A DNA stretch of 62,764 bases from Streptomyces chilikensis (GCF_001642695.1 NZ_LWCC02000005.1:1766695-1829458), one strand, 5' to 3'; shown: positions 39,837 through 49,762, counted from the first letter of the stretch. Made by a program: numbers and translations. The notes: generated from the letters alone by a model not told the origin.

Positions 39837-42106
39837 TCAGCGGGTGGTCCCGTAGGTCTGCGAGGCCTGCTCGAAGAGCCGGGTCACCTGGTCCTTCTCC
39901 GCCTCCGGGCCGCGCAGTTGCACCACGTGGTAGCGGCCGCCGTCGAGGATCGCCAGATTGCGCACGTACAGTTTGCGCCCCTGGTCGTCGGTCCAGGTGA
40001 ACTCGCCCTCGGCCATGACCTTCCCGCCGACCTCGATCCGGCGCAGTCCGCCCGAGCCGGCCCAGGTGGAGTCCCGGTAGGGCTGCAGCTCCGGCTCGTG
40101 CTCCTGCTGGTAGACCTGCGGGTCGCGGCCGTACTGCTCGGCGCTGTCCCGGCCGGGCACCACGATCAGCCGGAAGTCGCCCTTCGAGTAGACCACCTGC
40201 CCCTGGCCGTTGCGGGGCGTGCGCTGCCAGCCGCTCGCCACGGCCACCTCGAAGCCCTCGGGGTCCTTGCGCAGGGTGAAGCCCTCCGCCACCTCGTCGT
40301 CCTGCCCGGCCGGGGGTTCGGCGGTGTCCTTCGCGGACGGGGTGGGCGTCGGCTCCGGTGCGTCCCGGGGCGGCGTGGTCGGCGCGGTGTCCACGGGGAA
40401 GGCGCCCTTGGAGGTGTCCTGGCCGTCCGCCCGCTCGCCCTCCTTCGGCATGAAGAGCATCGCGTAGGCGACCGCGCCGGCCAGCAGGAGCAGCACCAGG
40501 GCCAGCAGCAGCCGTCCGAGCCGGCGGGGCGACCGCTCGCCGCCCTGCGGCCCGCCGCGTTCCGCGCGTCCGAAGCCCTCGTCGTGTCCGAAGTCCTCAG
40601 CGCCTCCGAAGCCCTCGGCGCGTCCGGCGCGGGGCGGCCGCTCGGCGCGGGACGCCCGTTCGGCGCGGTCGGACCCGGCGCGGCGGTGGCGGGCGCGTGG
40701 CGCCGCCTCGCGGCGGGAGGCGCGGCGGCGGCGCACCAGTTCGCCCTTGCGGCGCACCATCGGCAGGCGCTCCGGGTCGGCCGGGGGCAGCGCGACGAGG
40801 TGCGTGCCCGCGTCCGGTTCCGGCGCGGAGCGCACCAGCGAACGCAGCCACCCGGCGAGTTCCTCGATGTCCGGGCGGTCGGTGGGGTCCTGGCGCAGCA
40901 GCGACTCCACGACGGGGCGCAGCGGGCCGCACTCCTCGGCGAACGCCGGGGGTTCGGAGCACACCAGCTGCACCAGCTCGGCGGTGGAGTCCTCCGGGTA
41001 CGGGGCGTGTCCCTGGACCGCGCGGAACAGCAGGGCGCCCAGCGCCCACAGGTCGGTGGCGGGGCCGACGGGCGCGGCGAGCTGCCAGTTGTCGTGCACG
41101 GGCCGTGTTCGTCCTGACGGGCGCGGGCGGCGGCGCGGGCCTCGTCCACCCTGGCGGCGGCCGCGCGGGCGGCCTCCCGGTAGGCGGCGACCGCGCCGGC
41201 CGGCGTGACGGCGGTCCCTTCGGTGCCGTCCTGCCCGGAGCCCGCGGCGGCGGGCCAGTAGGGGGCGGCGGGGGCCGGGGTCCAGTGGTCGGAGGAGGGG
41301 GACGGCGCGGGCAGGCCCAGGGCGTGGGCGGTGCCGCCCGCCGGGGCGTGCGCGGAAGGACCTCCCCGGTCCTCCGCTCCCGGGTCCAGCTCCAGGGCCG
41401 GGTCCGGTCCCGGCTCCAGGGCCGGGTCCGGATCCAGGTCCGCGTCCGGTCCCGGCTCGTCGCCGGGCGGCTCGGGGGCGTCCAGCGGCGGGGTCTCCGG
41501 CGGCACCGGGTCGTAGCCGCAGAGGGCGTCCTCGGCGGCGCCGGTGGCCAGGCCGGTGAGGACGACGCGGCCGTCGTCGCCGACCAGGACGGTGCGCGGG
41601 GTGATGTTCCGGTGCACCCAGCCGTGCGCGTGCAGCACCCGGAGCGCCATCAGCAGGTCCGCGGCGACCTCGGCGGCCCGGTACGGCGTCAGCGGCCGCT
41701 CGGCGAGCACGTCGCCGAGCGGACGGCCGGGCACCGCCTCGGCGACCACCCAGAGGGACCCGCCGTCGGCGAACACGTCGTAGACCTGGTCGAGACGTGG
41801 GTGGTCGGGGACCCGCGCCGCCTCCCGGGCGGCCTCGAGGGCCCGCCGCACCGCCGGCTCGGCGGGCTCGCCGCCCCTGCCGCGGCCGTGCCCGGAGGCC
41901 GCGCTGAAGCCTTCGGGCAGCCCGTCGGCGTCGAGCACCTCGGCCTCGACGACCTCGGGCAGCGGGATCTGACGGACCCGCACCTCCTGCCCGCTGTACG
42001 TGTCGAAGGCGAGGCTCTCCGCCAGGTCGTAGCGGTCCTCGCCGGAGGGGTGCACGGGCAGGCGATAGCGATCGGCGAGTATCCGTCCCGCGTAGTCGTC
42101 CACCAC
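39837..42106 (-). pseudogene. Membrane pseudokinase gene split by a 1-nt frameshift
   Basis: The N-terminal ~335 codons run from GTG 42106 (or GTG 42103). The rest, WQLAAPVGPATDLWALG through to GTTR, continues in a different frame. One base is missing near 41099-41104, where the minus strand reads GGCCCGTGCAC but GGCCCGGTGCAC would keep the protein intact. The kinase fold lacks catalytic residues: the HRD Asp is Asn (VHRNITPR), DFG is replaced by TGLA, and the glycine loop and beta-3 Lys are not recognisable. A long Pro/Asp-rich insertion lies in the middle. The C-terminal part has a transmembrane helix (LLLALVLLLLAGAVAYAM) and an outer domain. Sequencing error, real mutation or programmed shift cannot be told apart. 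Confidence 0.75.
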
Positions 42107-42264
42107 ACCCTCCCCGCTCCGCCCGGCCGGTCACATCCGTTCGGTGTGCGCCGCGTTCCGGCCGCTCTTCCGTCCGTGTACGGTCCGCGCGGATTCACGA
42201 TACGTGCCGTGGCCGACACTCGCCGCTCGGATGCGACATCCTGCCATCGCGCGTCGCGGCCGGA

Positions 42265-44124
42265 TCAGGACTTCGGCCGGAACGTGGTGGTGAGGGCGTC
42301 CCAGGTCTTCTCGCGGCGGTCGCCGTTCCAGTCCGCGGCCGGGGCGGTGTACATCAGGGCGTAGCCCTGGACGGGGCTCACCACGAAACCGCGGTCGACG
42401 GTGCGGTACTTGGTGCCCCCGTCGACGTAGGTGAACTCCCAGTCGGCGGCCTCCCAGCCGCGGTAGTCCACCGCCTCTATCCGGATCCGCTTGTACCGGT
42501 CGCGGGTCATGGTCTTCTCCAACTGCTTCCAGTCGGCGACCGCGTCGTCCTTGGGCATGGTGGTCCAGCCGATCAGCAGCCGCTGGTCGCCGGGGCCGGT
42601 GAAGCGGTCGCCGGCCCTGTCGGTGGAGCGGTAGCGCCATCCGGAGGGCAGGCCGATGGTGTAGCCCTGCCCGGACCGGTAGGTGGTGGTGTCGAGGGAG
42701 CCGGAGTCCTGCTCGCCGTCGCCCTTGCCCTTGTCGTCACCGGCCTCGCCCTTGCCGTCGCCGCCCTTGTCGTCCGCGTCCCCGTCGCCCGCGCCGTCGG
42801 ACGCGGAGGCGGAGGGGGTACGGTCGCCGGGCTCGCCGGAGGCGTCCGTCGCCCCGGGGTCGGGCTTGCCGCCGGCCGTCGTGTCGTCCCGGCCGCCGGG
42901 GTTCCCCGAGTCGTCGCCCAGCGTGTTCAGCAGCACGCCGACCAGCACCGCGAGGGCCGCGACCACCACGAGGGCCACCAGCACGGACTGCCGGGAGAAC
43001 ACGTCGCCGAGGGAGCCGCGGGGCTTCGGCGACGGGCCGGCCCCCACGGGGCGTTCCGGCATGTCGTCGGGCGTGTTCATCACCGGCCAGCCCGGGCGGG
43101 CGGCCGTCCTGGCGGGCTCCGCGGCGGTGGCCTCGGAGGCGGTCCTGGCGTCCGGCGCGGGGGTGGGCCGGGGCGTGGTGCCGGTGAGGGGCAGCGCGGC
43201 GGAGCCCTTGCGCTCCTCGGGCAGCGGGACGGTGCGCACCGGGTCCACGGGCGTGGACTCCGCCTCGGCGGCGGTTCCGGAGAGCACCGCGCCGAGCAGC
43301 GCGCGCGCCTTGGCGTCGTCCAGCCGCTTGTCGGGGTCCTTCTCCAGCAGGCCGAGGATGACCTCGCGCAGCGGCCCGGCGTGGCGGGGCTCCTCGACCG
43401 GCTCGGTCATCACCGCGGTGAGGGTGGCGATGGCGGAGCCCTTGTCGTACGGCGGCACGCCCTCGACGGCCGCGTACAGCAGGCCGCCCAGCGACCACAG
43501 GTCGGCCGCGGGTCCCGGCTTGTGGCCGCGGGCGCGCTCCGGCGAGATGTAGGAGGGGGCGCCGACCAGCATGCCGGTGGAGGTGAGCGAGGGGTCGCCC
43601 TCGATCTGCGCGATGCCGAAGTCGGTGAGGACCACCCGGCCGTCCTCGGCCATCAGCACGTTGGACGGCTTCACGTCGCGGTGCAGGATGCCCTCGCGGT
43701 GGGCGGAGCGCAGCACGTCGAGGACGGCGAGGCCGACCTCGGCGGCGCGGCGGGGGTGGAGCGTGCCGTCCTCGCGGATCACCTCGGCGAGGGACTTGCC
43801 GTCGACGATCTCCATCACGATCCACGGCCGGTCGTCCTCGTCGACCACGTCGTAGACGGTCACCGCGCTGGTGTTGCGGATCCGCGCGATCGCCTTGGCC
43901 TCGCGCAGCGTGCGCGTGATCAGGCGGCGCTTCTCCTCCTCGTCGATGTTGGCCGGAAATCGCAGTTCCTTGACGGCGACCTTCCGGCCGAGCGTCTCGT
44001 CCTCCGCGCGCCAGACCGTGCCCATGCCACCTCGGCCGAGCACCGTCTCCAGTCGGTAGCGCCCGGCGAGGAGACGTCCGGTCCTGTCCTGACGAGGTGT
44101 CCCCGCCCGCTCCGTCTCCGACAT
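42265..44124 (-). CDS. Membrane Ser/Thr protein kinase (PknB-like)
   Basis: A 619-aa active-looking kinase. The glycine loop is LGRGGMGTVW, the Lys is in VAVKELRF, then ILHRDVKPSNVL, LTDFGIAQ and SPERARG. A juxtamembrane region rich in Thr/Pro/Ala follows, then one transmembrane helix (VLVALVVVAALAVLVGVLL), an Asp/Gly/Lys-rich acidic linker (GDGDADDKGGDGKG) and an outer beta-rich domain of ~130 residues (QGYTIGLPSGWRYRS ... FRPKS). ATG 44124 (MSETERAG) with GAGGGG 4 nt upstream; ATG 44136 is the alternative. It precedes the pseudokinase gene on the same strand with a 158-bp gap. Targets are unknown. The 420 bp upstream (44125-44544) holds nothing else I can identify. Confidence 0.92.
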   Translation of the reverse strand: MSETERAGTPRQDRTGRLLAGRYRLETVLGRGGMGTVWRAEDETLGRKVAVKELRFPANIDEEEKRRLITRTLREAKAIARIRNTSAVTVYDVVDEDDRPWIVMEIVDGKSLAEVIREDGTLHPRRAAEVGLAVLDVLRSAHREGILHRDVKPSNVLMAEDGRVVLTDFGIAQIEGDPSLTSTGMLVGAPSYISPERARGHKPGPAADLWSLGGLLYAAVEGVPPYDKGSAIATLTAVMTEPVEEPRHAGPLREVILGLLEKDPDKRLDDAKARALLGAVLSGTAAEAESTPVDPVRTVPLPEERKGSAALPLTGTTPRPTPAPDARTASEATAAEPARTAARPGWPVMNTPDDMPERPVGAGPSPKPRGSLGDVFSRQSVLVALVVVAALAVLVGVLLNTLGDDSGNPGGRDDTTAGGKPDPGATDASGEPGDRTPSASASDGAGDGDADDKGGDGKGEAGDDKGKGDGEQDSGSLDTTTYRSGQGYTIGLPSGWRYRSTDRAGDRFTGPGDQRLLIGWTTMPKDDAVADWKQLEKTMTRDRYKRIRIEAVDYRGWEAADWEFTYVDGGTKYRTVDRGFVVSPVQGYALMYTAPAADWNGDRREKTWDALTTTFRPKS

Positions 44125-44544
44125 GCGTCCCCTCATGCAACCCGCCCTGACAGAGCCTCCATTGTCCCCCACCCGACAAGTGGGCGGGCCGCCGGGTGTC
44201 ATCTGAACCGGCGCGCCGTACGCGACCGATGACGGGCTGCCACGACACCGATGTCACCGCACCCCGGCCCGGGGGCCGCCGCCTCCCTCGCACGTCGGCC
44301 CGGCACCGGCCCCTCCGCACCTCCGGGACGGTCCCCGCCCTTCACCTCGCCGCACCCCCGCCGCCCGCGGGTCCGCTCCCCCGCCCCGCCGGCCCGCGCT
44401 TTCCGGTCATGTCCGCCGGCCGTTCCCGCGGGCCGCCGCGCCGCCGCCCGGCAGCCACGCCGCCCCGCGAGGGCGACGGTGGCCGCGGGCCGGACCGGCG
44501 GCGGCGCCACGACGGTGCGGGCGACACGGAGCGGTCAGGAGCGG

Positions 44545-46251
44545 TCAGGAGCGGACGATGTCCGGCGCGCCGAGCCTCGCCGCGTCGGCCGTGAGGTCGT
44601 CCGGCTGGCGCTGGGACTCCCGCTCGGCCTCCACCCGCTTCTCGTAGTACTCGACCTCCCGGTCCACCCGCTCCGCGTCCCATCCCAGGACCGGCGCCAT
44701 CAGATCGGCCACCTCCCGCGCACTGCGCGTCCCGCGGTCGAAGGTCTCGATGGAGATGCGGGTGCGCCGGGTCATCACGTCGTCCAGGTGCAGCGCCCCC
44801 TCGTGGCCGGCCGCGTAGACCACCTCGGCCCGCAGGTAGTCCTCGGCGCCTCCGAGCGGCGCGCCCAGCGAGGGGTCCTCGGCGATGAGGGCCAGCACCT
44901 CCTCGGCCAGCGAGCCGTACCGGTTGAGCAGGTGCTCCACCCGGACCACGTGCAGGCCGTTGCGGGCGGCGATCTGCGCCCGCGCGTTCCACAGCGCCCG
45001 GTACCCCTCCGCGCCGACCAGCGGGATCTCCTCGGTGACGCAGGGCGCGACCCGCCGGTCGAGCCCGTGCACCGCGGCGTCCACGGCGTCCTTGGCCATG
45101 ACCCGGTACGTCGTGTACTTGCCGCCCGCCACCACCACCAGCCCCGGCACCGGATGCGCCACCGTGTGCTCCCGGGACAGCTTGCTGGTGGCCTCGGACT
45201 CGCCGGCCAGCAGCGGCCGCAGGCCGGCGTAGACGCCCTCCACGTCGTCCCGGGTGAGCGGCACGGACAGCACCGAGTTGACGTGCTCCAGCAGGTAGTC
45301 GATGTCGGCGCTGGAGGCCGCGGGATGGGCCTTGTCGAGGCTCCACTCGGTGTCGGTCGTGCCGACGATCCAGTGCCGCCCCCAGGGGATGACGAAGAGC
45401 ACGGACTTCTCGGTCCGCAGGATCAGCCCCGTCGAGGAGTGGATGCGGTCCTTGGGGACGACCAGGTGGATGCCCTTGGACGCCTTGACGTGGAACTGGC
45501 CCCGCTCACCGACCATCGCCTGGGTGTCGTCGGTCCACACCCCGGTCGCGTTGACGATCTGCTGGGCGCGGATCTCGTACTCGCCGCCGCCCTCCAGGTC
45601 CCTCACCCGCGCCCCCACCACGCGTTCGCCCTCGCGGATGAAGCCGGTGACCCGGGTCCGGTTGGCGACCTCGGCCCCGTAGGCGGCGGCGGTGCGCACC
45701 AGGGTGGCGACGTAACGGGCGTCGTCCATCTGGGCGTCGTAGTACTGGAGCGCGCCGGTCAGCGCGTCCTTGCGCAGGCACGGCGCCACGCGGAGCGCGT
45801 GACGGCGGGTCAGGTGCCGGTGCCCCGGCAGCCCCCGGCCGTGGCCGCGGGCCAGGGACATCACGTCGTAGAGCGCCACGCCCGTGCCCGCGTAGGCGCG
45901 CTCCCATGCCTTGTGCTGGAGCGGGTAGAGGAAGGGGACCGGCTTCACCAGATGGGGCGCCAGCCGCTCCAGCAGCAGCCCCCGCTCCTTCAGCGCCTCC
46001 CTGACCAGCGCGAAGTCCAGCATCTCCAGGTACCGCAGCCCGCCGTGGATCAGTTTGCTGGAGCGGCTGGAGGTACCGGAGGCCCAGTCGCGGGCCTCGA
46101 CCAGGCCGGTCACCAGGCCGCGGGTCGCCGCGTCCAGCGCGGTGCCCGCCCCGACCACGCCTCCTCCGACCACCAGGACGTCGAGTTCCCTCTCGGCCAT
46201 GGCCGCCAGGGACCCGGCGCGCTGCTCCGGCCCGAGTGTCGTTGTCCTCAC
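44545..46251 (-). CDS. glpD: Glycerol-3-phosphate dehydrogenase/oxidase (FAD)
   Basis: A 568-aa flavoprotein that oxidises sn-glycerol-3-phosphate to dihydroxyacetone phosphate and passes electrons to quinone (or oxygen). Features are the FAD fold LDVLVVGGGVVGAGTALDAA, the GlpD signature GTSSRSSKLIHGGLRYLE, and GRHWIVGTTDTEW plus GGKYTTYRVMAKDAVD in the DAO core. The C-terminal DAO_C domain is complete. GTG 46251 has GGGAGG 5 nt upstream and gives a ~17-residue lead before the FAD motif. glpF and glpK are not adjacent. It is divergent from a nucleotide-sugar dehydrogenase-like gene across 314 bp that includes an AT-rich stretch near 46460-46490. Confidence 0.95.
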   Translation of the reverse strand: MRTTTLGPEQRAGSLAAMAERELDVLVVGGGVVGAGTALDAATRGLVTGLVEARDWASGTSSRSSKLIHGGLRYLEMLDFALVREALKERGLLLERLAPHLVKPVPFLYPLQHKAWERAYAGTGVALYDVMSLARGHGRGLPGHRHLTRRHALRVAPCLRKDALTGALQYYDAQMDDARYVATLVRTAAAYGAEVANRTRVTGFIREGERVVGARVRDLEGGGEYEIRAQQIVNATGVWTDDTQAMVGERGQFHVKASKGIHLVVPKDRIHSSTGLILRTEKSVLFVIPWGRHWIVGTTDTEWSLDKAHPAASSADIDYLLEHVNSVLSVPLTRDDVEGVYAGLRPLLAGESEATSKLSREHTVAHPVPGLVVVAGGKYTTYRVMAKDAVDAAVHGLDRRVAPCVTEEIPLVGAEGYRALWNARAQIAARNGLHVVRVEHLLNRYGSLAEEVLALIAEDPSLGAPLGGAEDYLRAEVVYAAGHEGALHLDDVMTRRTRISIETFDRGTRSAREVADLMAPVLGWDAERVDREVEYYEKRVEAERESQRQPDDLTADAARLGAPDIVRS

Positions 46252-46565
46252 CGCTGCCTCCCACGCTGTCGTCGTGTGTCGCTGCCGGTCGAACTGGGTG
46301 GGTCACCCGTGCTGATCGATTCTCACCGGCCTTTCGCAGATCGGCCACCACCCCTCACTGTCCTGTGGACGGACTTCCCCGCATTCCCCCACGTCACTGC
46401 CGTCCCGTCACCCCTGAGGATGATCCGCCCGGCCAACACGCGGATTTCCTCCACAATCCCGCATAACGGTCATATTTACTCCTAGTCTGACAGTGCGCTC
46501 GCCCATTCCGACCTCCCGGCTTGCGCCCCTGTCCCCCTCCGGTTATCGGGAAGGACGGCCCACCC

Positions 46566-47786
46566 ATGCCCGCAGATCTCGCCGTCATCGGCCTCGGCCC
46601 GCTCGGCCTGCCGCTGGCCCAGGCCGCCGTCGCCGCCGGCATCCCCACCCTCGGCTACCACACCGGACCGGACGCCGGTTCCCTGAGCGCCGCGGAACTC
46701 CGCCGCATGCTCGCCCGCGGCTTCCGGCCCACCACCAGCCCCGACGAACTCGCCCGGGTCCGCACCGCCGTCATCTGCGCACCCGTCACCCGCGCGGCGG
46801 ACGGCGGCCTGGACCTCGGCGAGGTGGCCTCCGCCGCCCGCACCCTGGCCACCCGGCTGCGCCCGCACACCACCGTGGTCCTGGAGTCGCCGGTCCACCC
46901 GGGCACCACCGACGGTTTCCTGCGCGACGTGCTGGAGCAGGGCTCCGGGCTGACGGCCGGCCGCGACTTCCACCTCGCGTACTCCCCCGGCCGCGTCGAC
47001 CCCGGCAACCGCGCCTGGACGCCCGCCAACACCCCCACCGTCGTGGGCGGCCTCACCCCCGCCTGCACCGAGTCCGCCATCGCCTTCTACTCCCGCGTCA
47101 CCGACCGCGTGGTCCGGGCCCGCGGCCTGCGCGAGGCCGAGACGGTGCAACTGCTGGAGACCAACTACCGGCACGTCAACATCGCCCTGGTCAACGAGAT
47201 GGCGGTGCTCTGCCACGACCTCGGCGTCGACCTCTGGGACGTCATCCGCTGCGCCGAGACCAAGCCCTTCGGCTTCCAGGCCTTCCGCCCCGGCCCCGGC
47301 GTCGGTGGCCACGGCCTCCCCCGCGACCTGACCGCCCGCGCCGCGGACCCCGCCGCGCCCGCCCTGCGCATGGTCGAACTCGCCCGGCGGGTCAACGCCG
47401 ACATGCCCCGGTACGTGGCCCGGCGGGCCGCCGCCCTGCTCAACGAGCACGGCAAGTCCGCGCGCGGCGCCCGCGTCCTGCTGCTCGGCGTCACCTACAA
47501 GCCCGACCTCGACGACGAGCAGTGCTCCCCCGCCGGGGAGATCGCCGTCCGGCTCGGCGAACTCGGCGCCCAGGTCGTCTTCCACGACCCCTACGTCGGC
47601 GAGTGGCGGGTTCACGACCGGCCGGTGCCCCGTGCCGACTCGCTCCACGAGGCCGTCGCGAACTGCGACCTGACCATCCTGCTCCAGCAGCACCGGGCCT
47701 ACGACCTGCAGAGCCTGTCGGCGAAGGCCCAGCTCCTGCTGGACACCCGGGGGGCGACACCGGCCGGAGCGGCGCACCGGCTCTGA
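46566..47786 (+). CDS. UDP-glucose/GDP-mannose dehydrogenase family protein lacking the catalytic Cys
   Basis: A 406-aa protein with the full three-domain architecture. The N-terminal NAD fold is LAVIGLGPLGLPLAQAA, the strand VVLESPVHPGTTD matches the usual ESTVxPGTT, then YSPGRVDPGN, the dimerisation helix ETVQLLETNYRHVNIALVNE, and the C-terminal domain VLLLGVTYKPDLDD. The active-site loop normally reads GGxC(I/F)PxD; here it is GPGVGGHGLPRDL, so the nucleophilic Cys is Gly. Without it, the two-step oxidation to a uronic acid should fail, suggesting an altered reaction or a binding role. ATG 46566 follows GGGAAGGA. It may belong to surface-glycan metabolism, but no partner gene is next to it. 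Confidence 0.88.
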   Translation: MPADLAVIGLGPLGLPLAQAAVAAGIPTLGYHTGPDAGSLSAAELRRMLARGFRPTTSPDELARVRTAVICAPVTRAADGGLDLGEVASAARTLATRLRPHTTVVLESPVHPGTTDGFLRDVLEQGSGLTAGRDFHLAYSPGRVDPGNRAWTPANTPTVVGGLTPACTESAIAFYSRVTDRVVRARGLREAETVQLLETNYRHVNIALVNEMAVLCHDLGVDLWDVIRCAETKPFGFQAFRPGPGVGGHGLPRDLTARAADPAAPALRMVELARRVNADMPRYVARRAAALLNEHGKSARGARVLLLGVTYKPDLDDEQCSPAGEIAVRLGELGAQVVFHDPYVGEWRVHDRPVPRADSLHEAVANCDLTILLQQHRAYDLQSLSAKAQLLLDTRGATPAGAAHRL

Positions 47787-47901
47787 CGACGGGGCGCCTC
47801 ACGGGCGGGCGGCCGCCGGCCGGAACACCGCGAGGACGGCACGGAGCCACTGCTACTCTGCCCACTCTTCGTACAACCGCTCGCACCAACGGGGGACCGT
47901 C

Positions 47902-48501
47902 ATGACCCATCCAACGCCTCCTCAGCAGCCCGCCGAGGGCAACCCGTACGCCACGGCTCCCGGCGTCCCGCCGCAGGGCGCGCCCCAGAACGCGCCGCAG
48001 GGCTACCCGGGTGCTCCGGCTCCCGCCTACCCGGGTGCTCCGGCTCCCGCCTACGGCGCCCCGGCGATGCCCGTGCTGCCCTCGGGCGGCAAGCTGGCGC
48101 TGGGCGCCGTGGCCGGCCTGGTCGCCGCTCTGGTGGCGGCCGTCGTCTACGGCATGATCCTCGGCAAGGCCGAGGTGGAGATCGGCTACGCCGCGGTGGG
48201 CGTCGGCGCCCTCGTGGGCCTGGTGGCGGGCAAGACCGGCGGCGGCAACCCGGTGACCGGCTCGATCGCCGCGATCATCTCGCTGGGCGCCGTCTACCTC
48301 GGTCAGCTGATCGGCATCTCGGTGCTGTTCGCGGACAGCCCCCTGGTCGCGCCCGACGTCACGTTCCTCCAGGTGCTGACGGAGAACTTCTCCCTCGTGC
48401 AGGAGACGTGGAGCGAGTCGATGGACCTGATGAGCCTCCTCTTCATCGCCCTCGGCGGCGTGGCGGCGTTCGGTGTCTCCAAGAAGGTCGGCAGCGACTG
48501 A
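47902..48501 (+). CDS. Membrane protein with Pro/Ala-rich N-terminal repeats
   Basis: A 199-aa protein of unknown function. The N-terminal ~60 residues are Pro/Gln/Ala/Tyr-rich and include two copies of YPGAPAPA. Then come three to four membrane segments: LALGAVAGLVAALVAAVVYGMI, VGVGALVGLVAG, SIAAIISLGAVYLGQLIGISVLF and SLLFIALGGVAAFG. ATG 47902 follows GGGGGACCGTC. TACTCT at about 47853-47858 is a possible -10. A very strong terminator follows. Confidence 0.8.
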   Translation: MTHPTPPQQPAEGNPYATAPGVPPQGAPQNAPQGYPGAPAPAYPGAPAPAYGAPAMPVLPSGGKLALGAVAGLVAALVAAVVYGMILGKAEVEIGYAAVGVGALVGLVAGKTGGGNPVTGSIAAIISLGAVYLGQLIGISVLFADSPLVAPDVTFLQVLTENFSLVQETWSESMDLMSLLFIALGGVAAFGVSKKVGSD

Positions 48502-48511
48502 TCCGCGCCGG

Positions 48512-48564
48512 CACGCACGAGGGCCCGCCCACCGGTCGCTCCGGTGGGCGGGCCCTCGTGCGTG
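48512..48564. terminator. 24-bp perfect stem-loop, bidirectional terminator
   Basis: Arms 48512-48535 and 48541-48564 are fully complementary around loop TCGCT. It lies between the convergent membrane protein gene and guaB3. Confidence 0.9.
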
Positions 48565-48579
48565 TGCGGTGCGGTGCGG

Positions 48580-49704
48580 TCAGCGGCGGTGCTGGGAGTC
48601 CGCGACCGTCACCTCGACGCGCTGGAACTCCTTGAGTTCGCTGTAGCCCGTCGTGGCCATCGCCCGCTTGAGCGCGCCGAAGAAGTTCATCGACCCGTCC
48701 GGCGTGTGCGAGGGGCCCGTGAGGATCTCCTCCAGCGTGCCGACCGTGCCCAGCGCGACCTTCTTGCCGCGCGGCAGCTCGGCGTTGACCGCCTCCATGC
48801 CCCAGTGGTGGCCCTTGCCCGGCGCGTCGGTGGCGCGCGCCAGCGGGGAGCCGATCATCACGGAGTCCGCGCCGCAGGCGATCGCCTTCGGCAGGTCGCC
48901 GGACCAGCCCACGCCGCCGTCGGCGATCACGTGGACGTACCGGCCGCCGGACTCGTCCATGTAGTCCCGGCGCGCCGCCGCCACGTCGGCGACCGCGGTG
49001 GCCATCGGCACCTGGATGCCCAGCACGTTGCGGGTGGTGTGCGCGGCGCCGCCGCCGAAGCCGACCAGGACGCCCGCCGCGCCGGTGCGCATCAGGTGCA
49101 GCGCCGCGGTGTAGGTGGCGCAGCCGCCCACGATCACCGGCACGTCCAGCTCGTAGATGAACTGCTTCAGGTTGAGCGGCTCGTGCGAGGAGGACACGTG
49201 CTCCGCGGACACCGTGGTGCCGCGGATCACGAAGATGTCGACGCCGGCGTCCACGACGGTCTTGGAGAACTCCGCGGTGCGCTGCGGGGAGAGGGCGGCG
49301 GCGGTGACCACACCGGCGTCGCGCACCTCCTTGATGCGCTGCCCGATCAGCTCCTCCTTGATCGGCGCCGCGTAGACCTCCTGGAGGCGGCGGGTGGCCG
49401 CCTCGGCCGGCAGCTCGGCGATCTCGTCCAGCAGCGGCTGCGGGTCCTCGTAGCGGGTCCACAGGCCCTCGAGGTTGAGGACGCCGAGGCCGCCCATCTC
49501 GCCGATGCGGATGGCGGTGGCCGGGGAGACGACCGAGTCCATCGGCGCCGCCAGGAACGGCAGCTCGAAGCGGTAGGCGTCGATCTGCCAGGCGATCGAG
49601 ACCTCCTGCGGGTCCCGCGTACGGCGGCTCGGGACGACGGCGATGTCGTCGAAGGCGTACGCCCGGCGGCCGCGCTTGCCGCGCCCGATCTCGATCTCAG
49701 TCAC
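48580..49704 (-). CDS. guaB3: GuaB3 family IMP dehydrogenase-related protein
   Basis: A 374-aa TIM-barrel protein of the IMPDH/GMPR superfamily, without CBS domains. Present are AFDDIAVVPSRRTRDP, LPFLAAPMDSVVSPATA and VIADGGVGWSGDLPKAIACGADSVMIGSPLA (barrel phosphate sites; longest conserved core VIADGGVGWSGD). In true IMPDH the loop GPGSICTTR carries the nucleophile; here the matching loop is GFGGGAAHTTRNVLG, without Cys. Its activity therefore cannot be assumed, though GuaB3 proteins are widespread in actinobacteria next to guaB. GTG start at 49704. It lies downstream of guaB with a hairpin between them. Confidence 0.9.
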   Translation of the reverse strand: MTEIEIGRGKRGRRAYAFDDIAVVPSRRTRDPQEVSIAWQIDAYRFELPFLAAPMDSVVSPATAIRIGEMGGLGVLNLEGLWTRYEDPQPLLDEIAELPAEAATRRLQEVYAAPIKEELIGQRIKEVRDAGVVTAAALSPQRTAEFSKTVVDAGVDIFVIRGTTVSAEHVSSSHEPLNLKQFIYELDVPVIVGGCATYTAALHLMRTGAAGVLVGFGGGAAHTTRNVLGIQVPMATAVADVAAARRDYMDESGGRYVHVIADGGVGWSGDLPKAIACGADSVMIGSPLARATDAPGKGHHWGMEAVNAELPRGKKVALGTVGTLEEILTGPSHTPDGSMNFFGALKRAMATTGYSELKEFQRVEVTVADSQHRR

Positions 49705-49762
49705 GTCTGTGGCCTTTCCCTCTGCTTGTCAGGCGTCATCCAGTATCGCCGACGCCCATGAA

